Positions 7,648 to 16,862 of a DNA stretch of 41,778 bases are shown here, piece by piece. The translations under genes were made by a program, and so were the position numbers. The stretch covers positions 1-41,778 of the forward strand of contig JAAYPG010000038.1 in the NCBI GenBank assembly GCA_012519905.1. Direction: 5' to 3'. This stretch comes from Clostridiales bacterium. GTDB taxonomy: Bacteria; Bacillota; Clostridia; Lachnospirales; Lachnospiraceae. Position 1 is the stretch's first letter. Each line of letters begins with the position of its first letter. The notes beneath the pieces were generated by a model that was not told where the DNA came from, ran no database searches, and saw nothing but the letters and a program-made list of their open reading frames with translations.

Positions 7648-8874
7648 TTAAAGGTCATCACCATATCCCCTTAGCTTCATAAACAAGCGAATGGATATAA
7701 TAACAAAGACTATACATAGAGCGCTTAGGAGTGCAATTATTATGGCTGTAATACTAAGATTTGTACGGTACTTTTCTGAATTCATTTGCTCTTCATTGCT
7801 TCTATCTTCCGAATCATAGGTTGGAATAAGCTTATTAACGTAACGTTGCATGGTTTTTTCTACTTTATCATAGCTATAAAAGCCCGCTTGGCCCAGCTCA
7901 TTTTCTGCATATATAAGTAAGAAGTCATCATCAATCTGATCTGGTGAATACACTGGTACAGATATGCCTGATATAATTATTTTACTCTTAGCGTATCCAC
8001 TTGGTATTTCTACATTGGCAGGGGCTTCTATAATTTTATATTTACCACTATAAATAGCATAGGTTTCATCCTGTATACGAACAAGCTCAAAACTCCCATG
8101 CTTATTATCTGGAGTAATAGGAGATGTATCCACACCCTCTTCAGGAGCACTCTCCTTCAATACATCGATAGTATATTCTATGTTGTTTCCTGCCTCAGCA
8201 ATCACAGTAACAACAACTTTATTGTCTCCTTCTTGAAGAGAATCATTTCCGGTTATTTGGATCGTTGATTTGTCGTCCTCTGGAATCGCCACTACAACAA
8301 GTCTATCTACATCATGTCCTACACTTGCACTATATTCTGACTGCTTCTTATCAAAGTCCGGGCTTAGTTGAGCCGGACTTATTTTAAGTGAACTAAGATA
8401 GGCATTCTCTGAAGCAGTTTGAGCTGGATTAACCTCTAGCTCAAAGGAATCAGAAAATACTGACATTGGCATTTTAAACTCATCATCATATACCATAATA
8501 GGTCCACTGAACTCTATTACTGATTTACCTACCTTTAAGGTCTGAAACTCAAGTGCGTACTTTCTATTTTCTGTAGCTTCTGATATATTTATGTCTGCTA
8601 TCTTCAAAAATCCACTAGTTCCTTTTATGAAAGAAACATTTTCTTTATATTCTAGAACATCCTCATCATAGGTCAAATGAGCCTCAACATCTCCAAACAT
8701 AGAGTCTGAGCTAATATTTATATATACATATACCGTATCACCAATAACAACTTGGCTACTATCGGCCGTTATTTCAATGTTTGCACTGGATGCACTTATA
8801 TTCTTGATATTTATAAAGCCTCCTATTAAAAAAAGTAGGCAAAATATTAGAGCTTGATATATTCTTCTTTTCAT
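7648..8874 (-). CDS. Membrane-anchored cohesin-like/cadherin-like surface protein
   Basis: A 408-residue exported protein: signal peptide (1-28), a cohesin-like beta domain (about 32-150, with IEITADSSQVVIGDTVYVYI at its start), a cadherin-like beta-sandwich (about 158-242, LSSLKISPAQLSPDF to IEYTIDVLKE), a third unassigned domain (about 262-350) and a C-terminal membrane helix (about 374-398) with a short cytoplasmic tail. No enzyme motif is visible. A role in binding on the cell surface is inferred. The neighbouring glucosaminidase ends in the same kind of cadherin-like domain. The ATG follows GGGGGAAAGGTA. A terminator separates it from that neighbour, so it is probably transcribed alone. 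Confidence 0.85.
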   Translation of the reverse strand: MKRRIYQALIFCLLFLIGGFINIKNISASSANIEITADSSQVVIGDTVYVYINISSDSMFGDVEAHLTYDEDVLEYKENVSFIKGTSGFLKIADINISEATENRKYALEFQTLKVGKSVIEFSGPIMVYDDEFKMPMSVFSDSFELEVNPAQTASENAYLSSLKISPAQLSPDFDKKQSEYSASVGHDVDRLVVVAIPEDDKSTIQITGNDSLQEGDNKVVVTVIAEAGNNIEYTIDVLKESAPEEGVDTSPITPDNKHGSFELVRIQDETYAIYSGKYKIIEAPANVEIPSGYAKSKIIISGISVPVYSPDQIDDDFLLIYAENELGQAGFYSYDKVEKTMQRYVNKLIPTYDSEDRSNEEQMNSEKYRTNLSITAIIIALLSALCIVFVIISIRLFMKLRGYGDDL

Positions 8875-8903
8875 TACCTTTCCCCCTTTTGCTTAATAAT
8901 AAC

Positions 8904-8926
8904 ATATTGTTTGTAAGAAACAATAT
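8904..8926. promoter_or_regulatory. Palindrome at the probable promoter of the cohesin-like gene
   Basis: ATATTGTTT (8904-8912) and AAACAATAT (8918-8926) form a perfect 9-bp dyad with a 5-base centre. On the minus strand the arm TTGTTT could serve as -35 to a TATTAT-like -10 nearer the gene. Because T6 follows on the plus strand it could also be a plus-strand terminator, but no plus-strand gene ends here. Confidence 0.4.
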
Positions 8927-8940
8927 ATTTTTTCCTTAAA

Positions 8941-8989
8941 TAAATTAAATTCCGGCCTGTAAGCTTATCCTCTCTTACCGGCCGGAATT
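8941..8989 (-). terminator. Terminator of the glucosaminidase gene
   Basis: AATTCCGGCC (8948-8957) and GGCCGGAATT (8980-8989) pair perfectly; inside them GTAAG and CTTAC extend the stem after one mismatch. The minus strand continues into a T-rich tail. A second stem (9011-9017 with 9034-9040, CAGCCTA/TAGGCTG) lies between it and the stop codon. Confidence 0.75.
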
Positions 8990-9045
8990 GTTGAAATAAT
9001 CCGATGTCTCCAGCCTACATAATCTACACATTCTAGGCTGTGATA

Positions 9046-11844
9046 TTACTCCCTGACAATATTAATAATATAGTTGGCTATATCACCATTCTCAGCGATT
9101 ACCGGTATAACTATCTCATTATTTCCTACATTTAGAGGAATATAACCTCCACCCAATATGTTGGCTTTCTTACTTACAGTAGTAGCCTTAATTTGTACAG
9201 CCTCGATTTCATTTCCTACTATCAGATAATAATAGTATTCTGTCTGATTAAATGTAGGTGTAATTGTAAGTTCATTATCATTTAGATCAAAGACCTTAAG
9301 ACTCTTTAGACGATTATTAGGATTAAATTGCGTCGTAGGTCTTGGGGCAGGCTTTGCTGGCATATTCAAATATACAGGGATGGAAAATACTATAGGAGAA
9401 TCCATCATATTTCCATATGCAGCTGCAATCTTTTTAGCCTCAGCCCATGGTGCTTCTACATTAGTCATATATTGGTGGAAATATGTAGATACCGGTGTTA
9501 CATTAAATTTTTGCAGATAGACAGTATCCTGTCCTCTATTTATATATGTGCTTCCAAGGAAATACGAACCTCCCACTATGGACTTATATGGATTTGTCCA
9601 AGGGATTAGGTATGTTTCATTAGTTGCGGGATTTTTAGTTCCATTCTTAGCATAGTTCAAGCCATTGGCTATTGCTCCCCCACCGGGGCTGTCATTGGCT
9701 CCAATATTATAGAAATTATAGTATCCCTCATAACCTTTGTAGGTACCTGATACACTGTTACTTAGGGTTGCAGGACCTGTTACTACCTCCTGCTTAACTC
9801 TAGATGCTAGATGATAGGGACTTACTCCTGAATACTCCGCTGCCTTCATAAAGGTTTCAGCATAAGTAATAGTCTGTGTGTTACCCATATCATCAGTAAA
9901 TGTATAGGAAGCATTATATAAAGCGGTCCCCTTTAATACATTTTCTACACCAGCCCTGGTCTGATATCGGCTTTGATATCTTAATAGCTCAAATTGGAAT
10001 ATAGTATCCTCATCAAGGAAATTTCTTGGATCCATATAATATTCAACTGTCGCTCTGGAAGCTGTAACCCAATAAGATCCATCATATACTACAAATTTGT
10101 CGGTTTTCCAATCATAAGCCCCCTTATCAAAGGATAGCCATTCTACGCTCTTTGAATTTGGAATAGTGTTTTTTCCAGGGATACTTTCCGCATCAATTAC
10201 GGTATTCCAATCTAGTCCCGTATGATAAGCCTCAAATACCCAATTTGGATGAATTGCATGCAGTCTTCTTAAAGCATCCTTATATGTTTCTGGAAAGCCC
10301 TCCATAGATAACTTAGTCTCAAAGTCCACATCATCTGATGGATATTGACTCGGAGGTGGAGTTGGGGTTGGAGTAACTTTAGGTGGCTCTGGTGTTTGGC
10401 CCGGCGAATTAGGCATGGTAGCCCCTTCGGGTAACTCTGAGCCTACATAGACATATTCTGCTCTAACGTGTCCACTTATTTGATTATTATAAGTTATATA
10501 ATACCAGACCACATCATCTAATTTAGCTGCTTCAATAATCTTGACCTTGTCACCACTAACCAGCATCACAGGTTGCCCATATCCATCATATACAAAATCT
10601 GACGAAGCTAATATATTCGAATATACATTTAAGTATACTGTATTGCAGACATAGCCCTCCAATGGTCCGTTAATAAATGAAAAAACAGGATTATCTGAAA
10701 TCACTAGAATCTGTCCAGGTTCAGGTTTAGTAGACGGACTCGGAATCGGGGTTGGGCTTGGTATCTGGGTTGGTATAGGTGTTGGGCTTATTGTCGGTGT
10801 TGGCTCACTAGTTGGTATAGGTGTAGGCTTAGGTGTTGGAGCCTTTGTTGGTTCCGGCTTTGGCGTCGGTGTCGGTTCAGGTTTTGGCGTTGGCGACGGC
10901 TTTGGTGTTGGTGTCGGTTTTGGGGTAGGAGTTGGAGTAGGCGCTGCACTATTCTCCGTATTCACCTCTCTAAAACCAACCTGATAGGCCGGTGCATATC
11001 CTTTATATGATTTCCCATCGATTTTGAAGGATAGCTTGTACCATTTTATACCCGATGATACTACTTCATCTATTATACTAACAGCCTTGTTTTTCTTTAA
11101 GGAAACAATATTATCAGAATCATTCTTGAGATAAACAGACCTTTCACCTGCTGCCTTTCGTATGTTTACCTTAGAGGCTGTAATCTTTGCTTTAATACTT
11201 TTATTAAGATTCAGCTTTATATATAAACTGGACACATATCCTGTGGTTGCTAGACTACCGCTGGGCATGCTTATTTGATACCATTTTGTCTCACCATCCA
11301 AGGCTTCTCCAATAACAGTTACTTTATTACCTAGCCGTACAGATCCTACAACTGTATTATTGGTCCCAGCCTTACTTCTTACATTTAGAGAATTAGCAGT
11401 TACAGTTGCTTCATGCTTATATCCAGCTGATGTAGCCTTTCCTCCAGTCTCCGGTTTAGGAGTGGGAGTTGGTTTTGGTGTGGGTGTTGGTGTGGGTGTT
11501 GGCGTGGGAGTAGGTGTTGGTGTTGGTTTTGACTTTACATTTATGTAATCACCATGCACATATCCCTTAACTGTATTACCATTAAACTGCATGGATATGT
11601 AATACCAGTCTCCTTCTTTCTCCAACAATGTTACAGTTTCATCCTTACGTAGATATACAAAAGTACCATCTGATAGCTGCGCTCTTTGTGCAGATGTAGA
11701 TGGTTCTGTTCTTACATTAAGAGTACCGGCTGTAACTGTTCCCTGACCGGATGCTGATACCTTTGAATTATTAAATTGATTAGGCAAAATAAACCCTATG
11801 CATAAGATTATTATTATCCATCTATGGTAAAACCTTCTTCTCAT
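9046..11844 (-). CDS. Secreted SH3b-domain glucosaminidase (GH73-type)
   Basis: A cell-wall hydrolase of about 932 residues, predicted to cleave peptidoglycan glycan strands at N-acetylglucosamine. Order: signal peptide (to about 32), bacterial SH3 repeat 1 (35-104), Pro-Thr linker, SH3 repeats 2 and 3 (about 142-293), a long Pro-Thr-Lys linker (about 300-385), SH3 repeat 4 (about 395-475), the glucosaminidase domain (about 515-820, with SRVKQE holding the likely catalytic Glu) and a C-terminal cadherin-like sandwich. ATG 11844 is preferred because GGAG lies 6 bases upstream; the in-frame GTG at 11877 has no site. A TATAAT at 11898-11903 is a possible -10 without a clear -35. Confidence 0.93.
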   Translation of the reverse strand: MRRRFYHRWIIIILCIGFILPNQFNNSKVSASGQGTVTAGTLNVRTEPSTSAQRAQLSDGTFVYLRKDETVTLLEKEGDWYYISMQFNGNTVKGYVHGDYINVKSKPTPTPTPTPTPTPTPTPKPTPTPKPETGGKATSAGYKHEATVTANSLNVRSKAGTNNTVVGSVRLGNKVTVIGEALDGETKWYQISMPSGSLATTGYVSSLYIKLNLNKSIKAKITASKVNIRKAAGERSVYLKNDSDNIVSLKKNKAVSIIDEVVSSGIKWYKLSFKIDGKSYKGYAPAYQVGFREVNTENSAAPTPTPTPKPTPTPKPSPTPKPEPTPTPKPEPTKAPTPKPTPIPTSEPTPTISPTPIPTQIPSPTPIPSPSTKPEPGQILVISDNPVFSFINGPLEGYVCNTVYLNVYSNILASSDFVYDGYGQPVMLVSGDKVKIIEAAKLDDVVWYYITYNNQISGHVRAEYVYVGSELPEGATMPNSPGQTPEPPKVTPTPTPPPSQYPSDDVDFETKLSMEGFPETYKDALRRLHAIHPNWVFEAYHTGLDWNTVIDAESIPGKNTIPNSKSVEWLSFDKGAYDWKTDKFVVYDGSYWVTASRATVEYYMDPRNFLDEDTIFQFELLRYQSRYQTRAGVENVLKGTALYNASYTFTDDMGNTQTITYAETFMKAAEYSGVSPYHLASRVKQEVVTGPATLSNSVSGTYKGYEGYYNFYNIGANDSPGGGAIANGLNYAKNGTKNPATNETYLIPWTNPYKSIVGGSYFLGSTYINRGQDTVYLQKFNVTPVSTYFHQYMTNVEAPWAEAKKIAAAYGNMMDSPIVFSIPVYLNMPAKPAPRPTTQFNPNNRLKSLKVFDLNDNELTITPTFNQTEYYYYLIVGNEIEAVQIKATTVSKKANILGGGYIPLNVGNNEIVIPVIAENGDIANYIINIVRE
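10734..10941 (-). repeat. Repetitive DNA coding for the long Pro-Thr linker
   Basis: A low-complexity GTTGG/GTCGG-type stretch on the plus strand encodes repeated PTP, PKP and PSP units between SH3 repeats 3 and 4. A second shorter stretch at 11455-11530 encodes the linker after SH3 repeat 1. Repeat units are multiples of three, so length changes would stay in frame. Confidence 0.8.
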
Positions 11845-11992
11845 CAAGCGCTCCTTCCGTATATAAACCACTGTCACTTATCTGTCGATATTACGGAATT
11901 ATATTAAAAAAGAACTATGGCAGATCTGTGGCATTTACTGCATTTCGTGTCATAAGATGCTATAAAAGGTTTTATCTTGAAATAATAGAATT

Positions 11993-12037
11993 AAAAACCC
12001 TAGGTTGATATCCATTAGGATACGAACCTAGGTTTTT
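11993..12037 (-). terminator. Terminator of the purM-purN-purD operon
   Basis: The left arm AAAAACCCTAGGTT (11993-12006) pairs with AACCTAGGTTTTT (12025-12037) with one bulged C. Inside, TATCC and GGATA pair as well. On the minus strand the stem ends in TTTTT, 10 bases past the purD stop. Confidence 0.85.
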
Positions 12038-12046
12038 GGCCTTAAT

Positions 12047-13312
12047 CTATTCTATTGCTTTTCCAATGTCAGTTCTCATATATTTATTCTTGAAATGAAT
12101 CGTTTCTGTGGCCTTATAAGCTTTGGCTCTGGCCTCTTTTAGATCCTTTCCCAAGGCTGTAACTCCTAGGACCCTTCCTCCATTGGTAAGAATATGACCA
12201 GCTTCCTTTCTTGTGGCAGCATGAAAAATATGATAATCATCTTTATTAGCCCAGGCATCTAATCCCTGTATTTCAAAGCCCTTATCGTACTTTTCAGGAT
12301 ATCCATCAGAGGCCAAGACAACACATACTGCGGCCTTTTGCTCGAAGGATAATTCAACTTCATTTAATCTCCCGTCTATACATGCTTCAAACACATCAAT
12401 CAAATCATTTTTAAGCCTTGGAAGTACTACTTGAGCTTCAGGGTCTCCGAATCTAGCATTGTATTCCAGTACCTTGGGGCCATCCTTTGTCAGCATAAGT
12501 CCAACGAATAATATCCCGACAAAATCTCTTCCCTCCGCCTTCATAGCATCCATTGTTGGTTGATAGATAAATCGTCTACAATATTCATCCACTTCTTCAG
12601 TATAAAATGGGCTTGGAGAAAATGTACCCATCCCACCGGTATTAAGTCCTTGATCATTATCTAGGGCTCTTTTATGATCCTGAGCACTGGTCATAGGTAA
12701 AATATGACTTCCATCACAAAAGGCTAGAACAGATACTTCTGGTCCAGATATGAATTCTTCTACAATCAGCCTATTTCCTGCTAATCCAAACTGCTTGTCT
12801 ATCATTATGGCCTTAACAGCCTCTACTGCTTCCTTATAATCCATGCAAATAAGGACACCCTTACCAAGGGCTAACCCATCTGCTTTAATGACTAGTGGAT
12901 ATTTGCTTGTCTCTAGATACTCAATAGCCTTATCAGGCTCATTAAAAGCCTCGTAGGCGGCTGTAGGAATATTATATTTCTTCATAAGGTTTTTAGAAAA
13001 TACCTTTGAACTTTCGATTATGGCTGCATTCATCCTTGGTCCAAATATACGAAGGCCTTTCTGCTCAAAAACATCTACTATTCCAGCAGCTAGCGGATCG
13101 TCGGGACCTACTATAGTTAAGTCTATATTCATAGACAAGGCAAAATCTGAAAGCTTCTCATGGTCGGTTACAGGAATATCAATACACTCTGCACACTCCT
13201 CTATACCGGCATTTCCCGGAGCACAATAGATCTTACTTACTTTATTGCTCCTAGATATCTTCCATGCTATGGCATGCTCTCTGCCTCCTCCACCTACTAC
13301 CAATATTTTCAT
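12047..13312 (-). CDS. purD: Phosphoribosylamine-glycine ligase
   Basis: GAR synthetase (421 residues), the second step of de novo purine synthesis, joining glycine to phosphoribosylamine with ATP. It has the ATP-grasp layout: N-terminal Rossmann part MKILVVGGGGREHAIAW, a lysine-containing KADGLALGKGV segment in the ATP subdomain, QDHKRALDNDQGLNTGGMG, and the metal-binding EYNARFGDPEAQ. The start ATG has GGAGG 7 bases upstream. It lies 95 bases after purN, where purH sits in many Clostridia operons; no purH is in this window. Confidence 0.97.
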   Translation of the reverse strand: MKILVVGGGGREHAIAWKISRSNKVSKIYCAPGNAGIEECAECIDIPVTDHEKLSDFALSMNIDLTIVGPDDPLAAGIVDVFEQKGLRIFGPRMNAAIIESSKVFSKNLMKKYNIPTAAYEAFNEPDKAIEYLETSKYPLVIKADGLALGKGVLICMDYKEAVEAVKAIMIDKQFGLAGNRLIVEEFISGPEVSVLAFCDGSHILPMTSAQDHKRALDNDQGLNTGGMGTFSPSPFYTEEVDEYCRRFIYQPTMDAMKAEGRDFVGILFVGLMLTKDGPKVLEYNARFGDPEAQVVLPRLKNDLIDVFEACIDGRLNEVELSFEQKAAVCVVLASDGYPEKYDKGFEIQGLDAWANKDDYHIFHAATRKEAGHILTNGGRVLGVTALGKDLKEARAKAYKATETIHFKNKYMRTDIGKAIE

Positions 13313-13363
13313 TCCACAACCTCCGATATATACTTAATTTATGTCAACAACCTATTTAGCCTC

Positions 13364-13392
13364 TATGTAATCTACCTACATTTTAGAGTCAA
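13364..13392 (-). promoter_or_regulatory. Weak internal promoter candidate before purD
   Basis: On the minus strand TTGACT (13387-13392) and TACATA (13364-13369) are 17 bases apart, between purN and purD. The -10 is poor, so this is only a candidate. Confidence 0.3.
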
Positions 13393-13407
13393 ATATGCTT
13401 TTGACCA

Positions 13408-14034
13408 TTATTTTTCTATAATAACTATATTGTTCTTCACACGGACACGATTTTCTGAAATAAGCCTTACTGCTTGAGGAAGTATTACCCACTCAGCTTC
13501 CTCCATAACTCTTTTTTGGAGGATCTCAGGAGTATCCTCACTCCGGACCTCTACTGCCTTCTGTAGAATAATAGGACCAGTATCAGTACCTTCATCAACA
13601 AAATGTACAGTCGCTCCGGTCAATTTAACCCCACGGGCAAGGGCTGCTTCATGGACCTTAAGTCCATAAAACCCCATTCCACAGAATGAAGGTATTAAGG
13701 AGGGATGTACATTTATAATTCTATTACTATAATGTCTTACAATACTTAAGGGCAATATCAATAAAAAGCCTGCGAGGACAATCAGGTCAATCTGATGGTC
13801 GTTAAGCAGGCTCAAGAAAGCCTCCTCATACTGTTCAGAAGTATGGTAGTTTTTCTTATTTATCACAGTATTAGCAATATTGTGCGCATTTGCTCTTTCT
13901 AGTGCATATGCATTTTTATTGCTACTAATAACAAGCTCAATAGATACATTAGGTAGCATGCCCTTGTCAATCTCATCAATCAAGGCCTGAAGGTTAGTTC
14001 CTCCTCCAGATACCAGAACTGCTAGCCTTAGCAT
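13408..14034 (-). CDS. purN: Phosphoribosylglycinamide formyltransferase
   Basis: GAR transformylase (208 residues) transfers a formyl group from 10-formyl-THF to GAR. The N-terminal phosphate loop is SGGGTNLQA. The catalytic Asn and His lie in INVHPSLIPSF and the Asp in DEGTDTGPI, the family's catalytic triad. The ATG overlaps the last 7 bases of purM (ATGCTAA), indicating coupled translation. The length is normal for the bacterial enzyme. Confidence 0.97.
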   Translation of the reverse strand: MLRLAVLVSGGGTNLQALIDEIDKGMLPNVSIELVISSNKNAYALERANAHNIANTVINKKNYHTSEQYEEAFLSLLNDHQIDLIVLAGFLLILPLSIVRHYSNRIINVHPSLIPSFCGMGFYGLKVHEAALARGVKLTGATVHFVDEGTDTGPIILQKAVEVRSEDTPEILQKRVMEEAEWVILPQAVRLISENRVRVKNNIVIIEK

Positions 14035-15053
14035 AAGGTTATCCCCCTTGCACCTGCTTGGATTTCACCAAGAATAAATGCCTTTTCTCCTGACCTCTTA
14101 ATGATTTCAACTGCTTGGTCAGCTTGCTCAGGCGCTACTACTATGGCCATACCAATGCCCATATTAAATGTATTGTACATAACCTGATCAGCAATATTTC
14201 CATCTTTTTTAAGCATATTAAAGAGAGCTGGTATCTCATAGCTGTCAGTACGTATCATTCCATGCATACCTTCAGGTAGCATCCTTGGAATATTCTCATA
14301 AAACCCGCCTCCTGTTATATGGCTACAGGCTTTTATATCTATATTGTCGTCTTTTAACCCTTGTAAGGCTTTTACATATATTTTGGTAGGAGTAAGAAGG
14401 GCCTCCCCAAGACTCATCCCAAGAGCTTCATAATAAGTATCTAATACAGATCTTTGCATTCTAAAAACCTGACGAACTAAGGAGTAACCATTACTGTGTA
14501 TACCTGAGGATCCTATACCGATTATAACATCCTTCTCCTTTACATTCTTACCTGTAATAAGCTTAGCCTGGTCTGCAATTCCTACTGCAAAACCTGCTAA
14601 ATCATATTCATCCTCTGGGTAAAAACCAGGCATTTCTGCTGTCTCGCCTCCTATCAAGGCCGCACCAGCTTCTACACAACCCTCAGCAACACCCTTTACT
14701 ATAGAGGCAATCCTATTGGGATCATTTTTTCCACAGGCGATATAATCAAGAAAGAATAGGGGCTCAGCTCCAGAGCAGGCTATGTCATTTACACACATGG
14801 CTACGCAATCAATACCTATAGTATCATGAATATCCAATAAAAAAGCAATCTTTAGCTTAGTGCCTACACCGTCTGTTCCTGAAACAAGGGTGGGATTCTC
14901 CATATTCATAAATCTCTTCAATGAGAATGCACCAGAAAATCCGCCTATATCAGATAAAACCTCCTTACGCATGGTTTTCTGAATGTGCTCCTTCATAAGA
15001 TCCACTGCTCTATAACCTGCCTCAATGTCTACTCCTGCCTGTTTATAATCCAT
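14028..15053 (-). CDS. purM: Phosphoribosylformylglycinamidine cyclo-ligase
   Basis: AIR synthetase (341 residues) closes the imidazole ring using ATP. Typical landmarks: DYKQAGVDIEAG at the N-terminus, SGTDGVGTKLK, DCVAMCVNDI, GGETAEMPGFY, and HITGGGFYENIPR in the second half. The ATG has AGGAGG 6 bases upstream. It is first in the purM-purN-purD unit. The leader contains a hairpin whose arm complements this ribosome binding site. Confidence 0.97.
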   Translation of the reverse strand: MDYKQAGVDIEAGYRAVDLMKEHIQKTMRKEVLSDIGGFSGAFSLKRFMNMENPTLVSGTDGVGTKLKIAFLLDIHDTIGIDCVAMCVNDIACSGAEPLFFLDYIACGKNDPNRIASIVKGVAEGCVEAGAALIGGETAEMPGFYPEDEYDLAGFAVGIADQAKLITGKNVKEKDVIIGIGSSGIHSNGYSLVRQVFRMQRSVLDTYYEALGMSLGEALLTPTKIYVKALQGLKDDNIDIKACSHITGGGFYENIPRMLPEGMHGMIRTDSYEIPALFNMLKKDGNIADQVMYNTFNMGIGMAIVVAPEQADQAVEIIKRSGEKAFILGEIQAGARGITLC

Positions 15054-15096
15054 CCCAAACCTCCTAAAAAATATATAAGTTTAATTAACATATAAC

Positions 15097-15111
15097 GGAG
15101 GTTTTACCTCC
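15097..15111 (-). promoter_or_regulatory. purM leader hairpin with Shine-Dalgarno-complementary arm
   Basis: GGAGGT and ACCTCC pair around TTT. Read on the minus strand, the 3' side gives AAACCTCC, the exact complement of GGAGGTTT at the purM ribosome binding site 31 bases downstream. It is followed by CGTTATATGTTAA. The layout matches 3030-3045. No T-run follows, so it is not a terminator. Confidence 0.4.
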
Positions 15112-15139
15112 CACCAACTCAGCTTTACTATCTGCCAAC

Positions 15140-15168
15140 ATTCTAACATAGATGTGCTAATGTTTCAG
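15140..15168 (-). promoter_or_regulatory. Probable purM promoter
   Basis: On the minus strand, CTGAAA (15163-15168) and TAGAAT (15140-15145) are 17 bases apart, giving a leader of about 80 bases. No PurR-type CGAAC box and no purine riboswitch fold were recognised nearby. Confidence 0.5.
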
Positions 15169-15181
15169 CAGAAAAATTCTT

Positions 15182-15226
15182 ATCACTATTATAAGCCCAT
15201 CTTATAAATGACCTCTTATTTATAAG
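15182..15226. repeat. Cluster of CTTATAA palindromes behind the ABC permease gene
   Basis: CTTATAAAT (15201-15209) and ATTTATAAG (15218-15226) form a perfect 9-bp dyad, with a further TTATAAG next to it. On the minus strand a smaller stem CTTAT/ATAAG (15182-15198) is followed by ATTTTTC, which may terminate the permease transcript. Confidence 0.4.
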
Positions 15227-15238
15227 CAAATTATAAGA

Positions 15239-16822
15239 TTAACAATTTATATCTTTAAACTGCCTTATACCTCTGGTCGATAGTCTTTTGTATAATATTA
15301 AATTTATAACCCATATTAGGACTAAGAATAGTAGGATTGATTTTTTCATATCTCCTGTAACCATAATTAATAAATATTGAATTGCAACCATTCCTATACT
15401 GGTAAAAATAGATATCATTGATGAAGTACTCTGCTTGACAATCACCGTTTCATTTGTCCATATTAGACTTGGAAAGCTTAAGTTTATAACCAAACCATAT
15501 ATAGATACAAATACAGAGAAGGAAGCAGCCAGCAATAGGATTAATAGGCTGTCTATAAAGGGCAGCTCCATAGTGAAGCAAATAAGTAGCGTGGCAAAAA
15601 GCACCGGAGCAAGAATGGTGAAATTGACTAAGATTTTTGATTTAAAAATCATTAGCTCTGATACAGGTAAGCTCTTTGCAATCCAAAAATGCTTACCCTC
15701 AATTGATATAGAAGCCATAGTTGTACTGGATGTAGCTATACAAAATACAACAAATATTGGGATAAGATCCTTTACAGCTCCCGTAATATTCATTTCTCCT
15801 GTCATAGTATTAATATCTATAAATGGTAGAGCTATAGCCCCCAATACCATGATAACCACGCCAAAACCAGTATTCATAACATATACTACGGAGGCAAAAT
15901 ACCTTTTTAATTCCTTCTTATATAATGCTTTTAGCGGTGAAGAACTCTTAGAACTCTTTAGTCTTGTTTGACCTTTTCTCCTATATCTACCCGTCATAAG
16001 CACTGAGTTTATCCTTTTGAACACCTTACCAAGAAGCAGTGAAAATGCACTAAAGGCCAGCAAGGATGCCAACATGAATATAATCAATGATACAATATCT
16101 CCTTCAATAACAGCCTTAGAATAATACTGTGACATGGGATAGATATTGCTTACTTGATTATTAATCTCTTGACTAATCTCCACTAAGGCTTCATTAGAAT
16201 CACCTAATAAATAGGGGAAAACCATCATTCCAATTAGTAAAAGGAAGACAAAAACAATATATACAATATTACTATATCTAAAGCGCATGGTTAGATATGT
16301 AAGAATAGTACCAATAATTGCAGCTATAATTATTGGAATTAGGGGAATAAAAAACAAGGTCAATATGCTAAATACATAAAATTGTATTCCCGGTTGAGCC
16401 AAAATTCCATAGGCCAACATCATAGGTATCATAATAATCAGAACAAATACTATATTAATTGAATATAAAAGTATAAGTCGACTTGCTACTATTTGGCTAT
16501 TGCTTACAGGCAAAGACATTACCATATCATAATCCTTAAAACCAAATAGGGTTCCCTTTATCTTATAGACTGTCGTAAATAACAATATTACACTTGTTAA
16601 AGACATAAATAGAGTGGGTAGCAAATCTATACTGTTAAATACCCTTAACCCCATCCCGGCAATATAAGCATAAAAGAATGACAAGCCACTCAATAATATA
16701 GCCAAAGCAGCAAATCCCAGATATAAGCTATTAGATTTTCTTTTTTTCTGTTGGCCTAATGCAAACATACTCCCCAGTATGGCCCAAAGTTGAACACCAA
16801 CTAAACGGATGACTTTCTTCAT
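15239..16822 (-). CDS. ABC-2 type transporter permease
   Basis: A protein of about 527 residues with many hydrophobic helices arranged in two similar halves (a group near residues 20-230 and another from about 305 to the end), separated by a basic cytoplasmic stretch (RRKGQTRLKSSK). It pairs with the ATPase encoded just upstream. Substrate unknown. I prefer ATG 16822 (GGAAGGA upstream) over the TTG at 16852, which lacks a binding site. It is the last gene of the leftward unit and is followed by palindromes. Confidence 0.85.
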   Translation of the reverse strand: MKKVIRLVGVQLWAILGSMFALGQQKKRKSNSLYLGFAALAILLSGLSFFYAYIAGMGLRVFNSIDLLPTLFMSLTSVILLFTTVYKIKGTLFGFKDYDMVMSLPVSNSQIVASRLILLYSINIVFVLIIMIPMMLAYGILAQPGIQFYVFSILTLFFIPLIPIIIAAIIGTILTYLTMRFRYSNIVYIVFVFLLLIGMMVFPYLLGDSNEALVEISQEINNQVSNIYPMSQYYSKAVIEGDIVSLIIFMLASLLAFSAFSLLLGKVFKRINSVLMTGRYRRKGQTRLKSSKSSSPLKALYKKELKRYFASVVYVMNTGFGVVIMVLGAIALPFIDINTMTGEMNITGAVKDLIPIFVVFCIATSSTTMASISIEGKHFWIAKSLPVSELMIFKSKILVNFTILAPVLFATLLICFTMELPFIDSLLILLLAASFSVFVSIYGLVINLSFPSLIWTNETVIVKQSTSSMISIFTSIGMVAIQYLLIMVTGDMKKSILLFLVLIWVINLILYKRLSTRGIRQFKDINC

Positions 16823-16862
16823 AATTAACTCATTCCTTCCATAGATGACCAAAATAATATGG

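Noticed and set aside
10734..11530. Repetitive DNA considered as a CRISPR array
   Set aside because: The units are short, degenerate and in frame within a coding region; there are no spacers.
11360..11548. Plus-strand frame giving a Gly-Val repeat protein
   Set aside because: It is only the complement of the Pro-Thr linker repeat of the glucosaminidase gene.
15054..15238. Purine riboswitch or PurR box upstream of purM
   Set aside because: No CGAAC-type box and no three-helix purine aptamer core recognised; only a short hairpin is seen.
15435..15971. Plus-strand open frame of 178 codons opposite the ABC permease
   Set aside because: Antisense shadow of a clearly real membrane protein gene; no binding site, no recognisable product.
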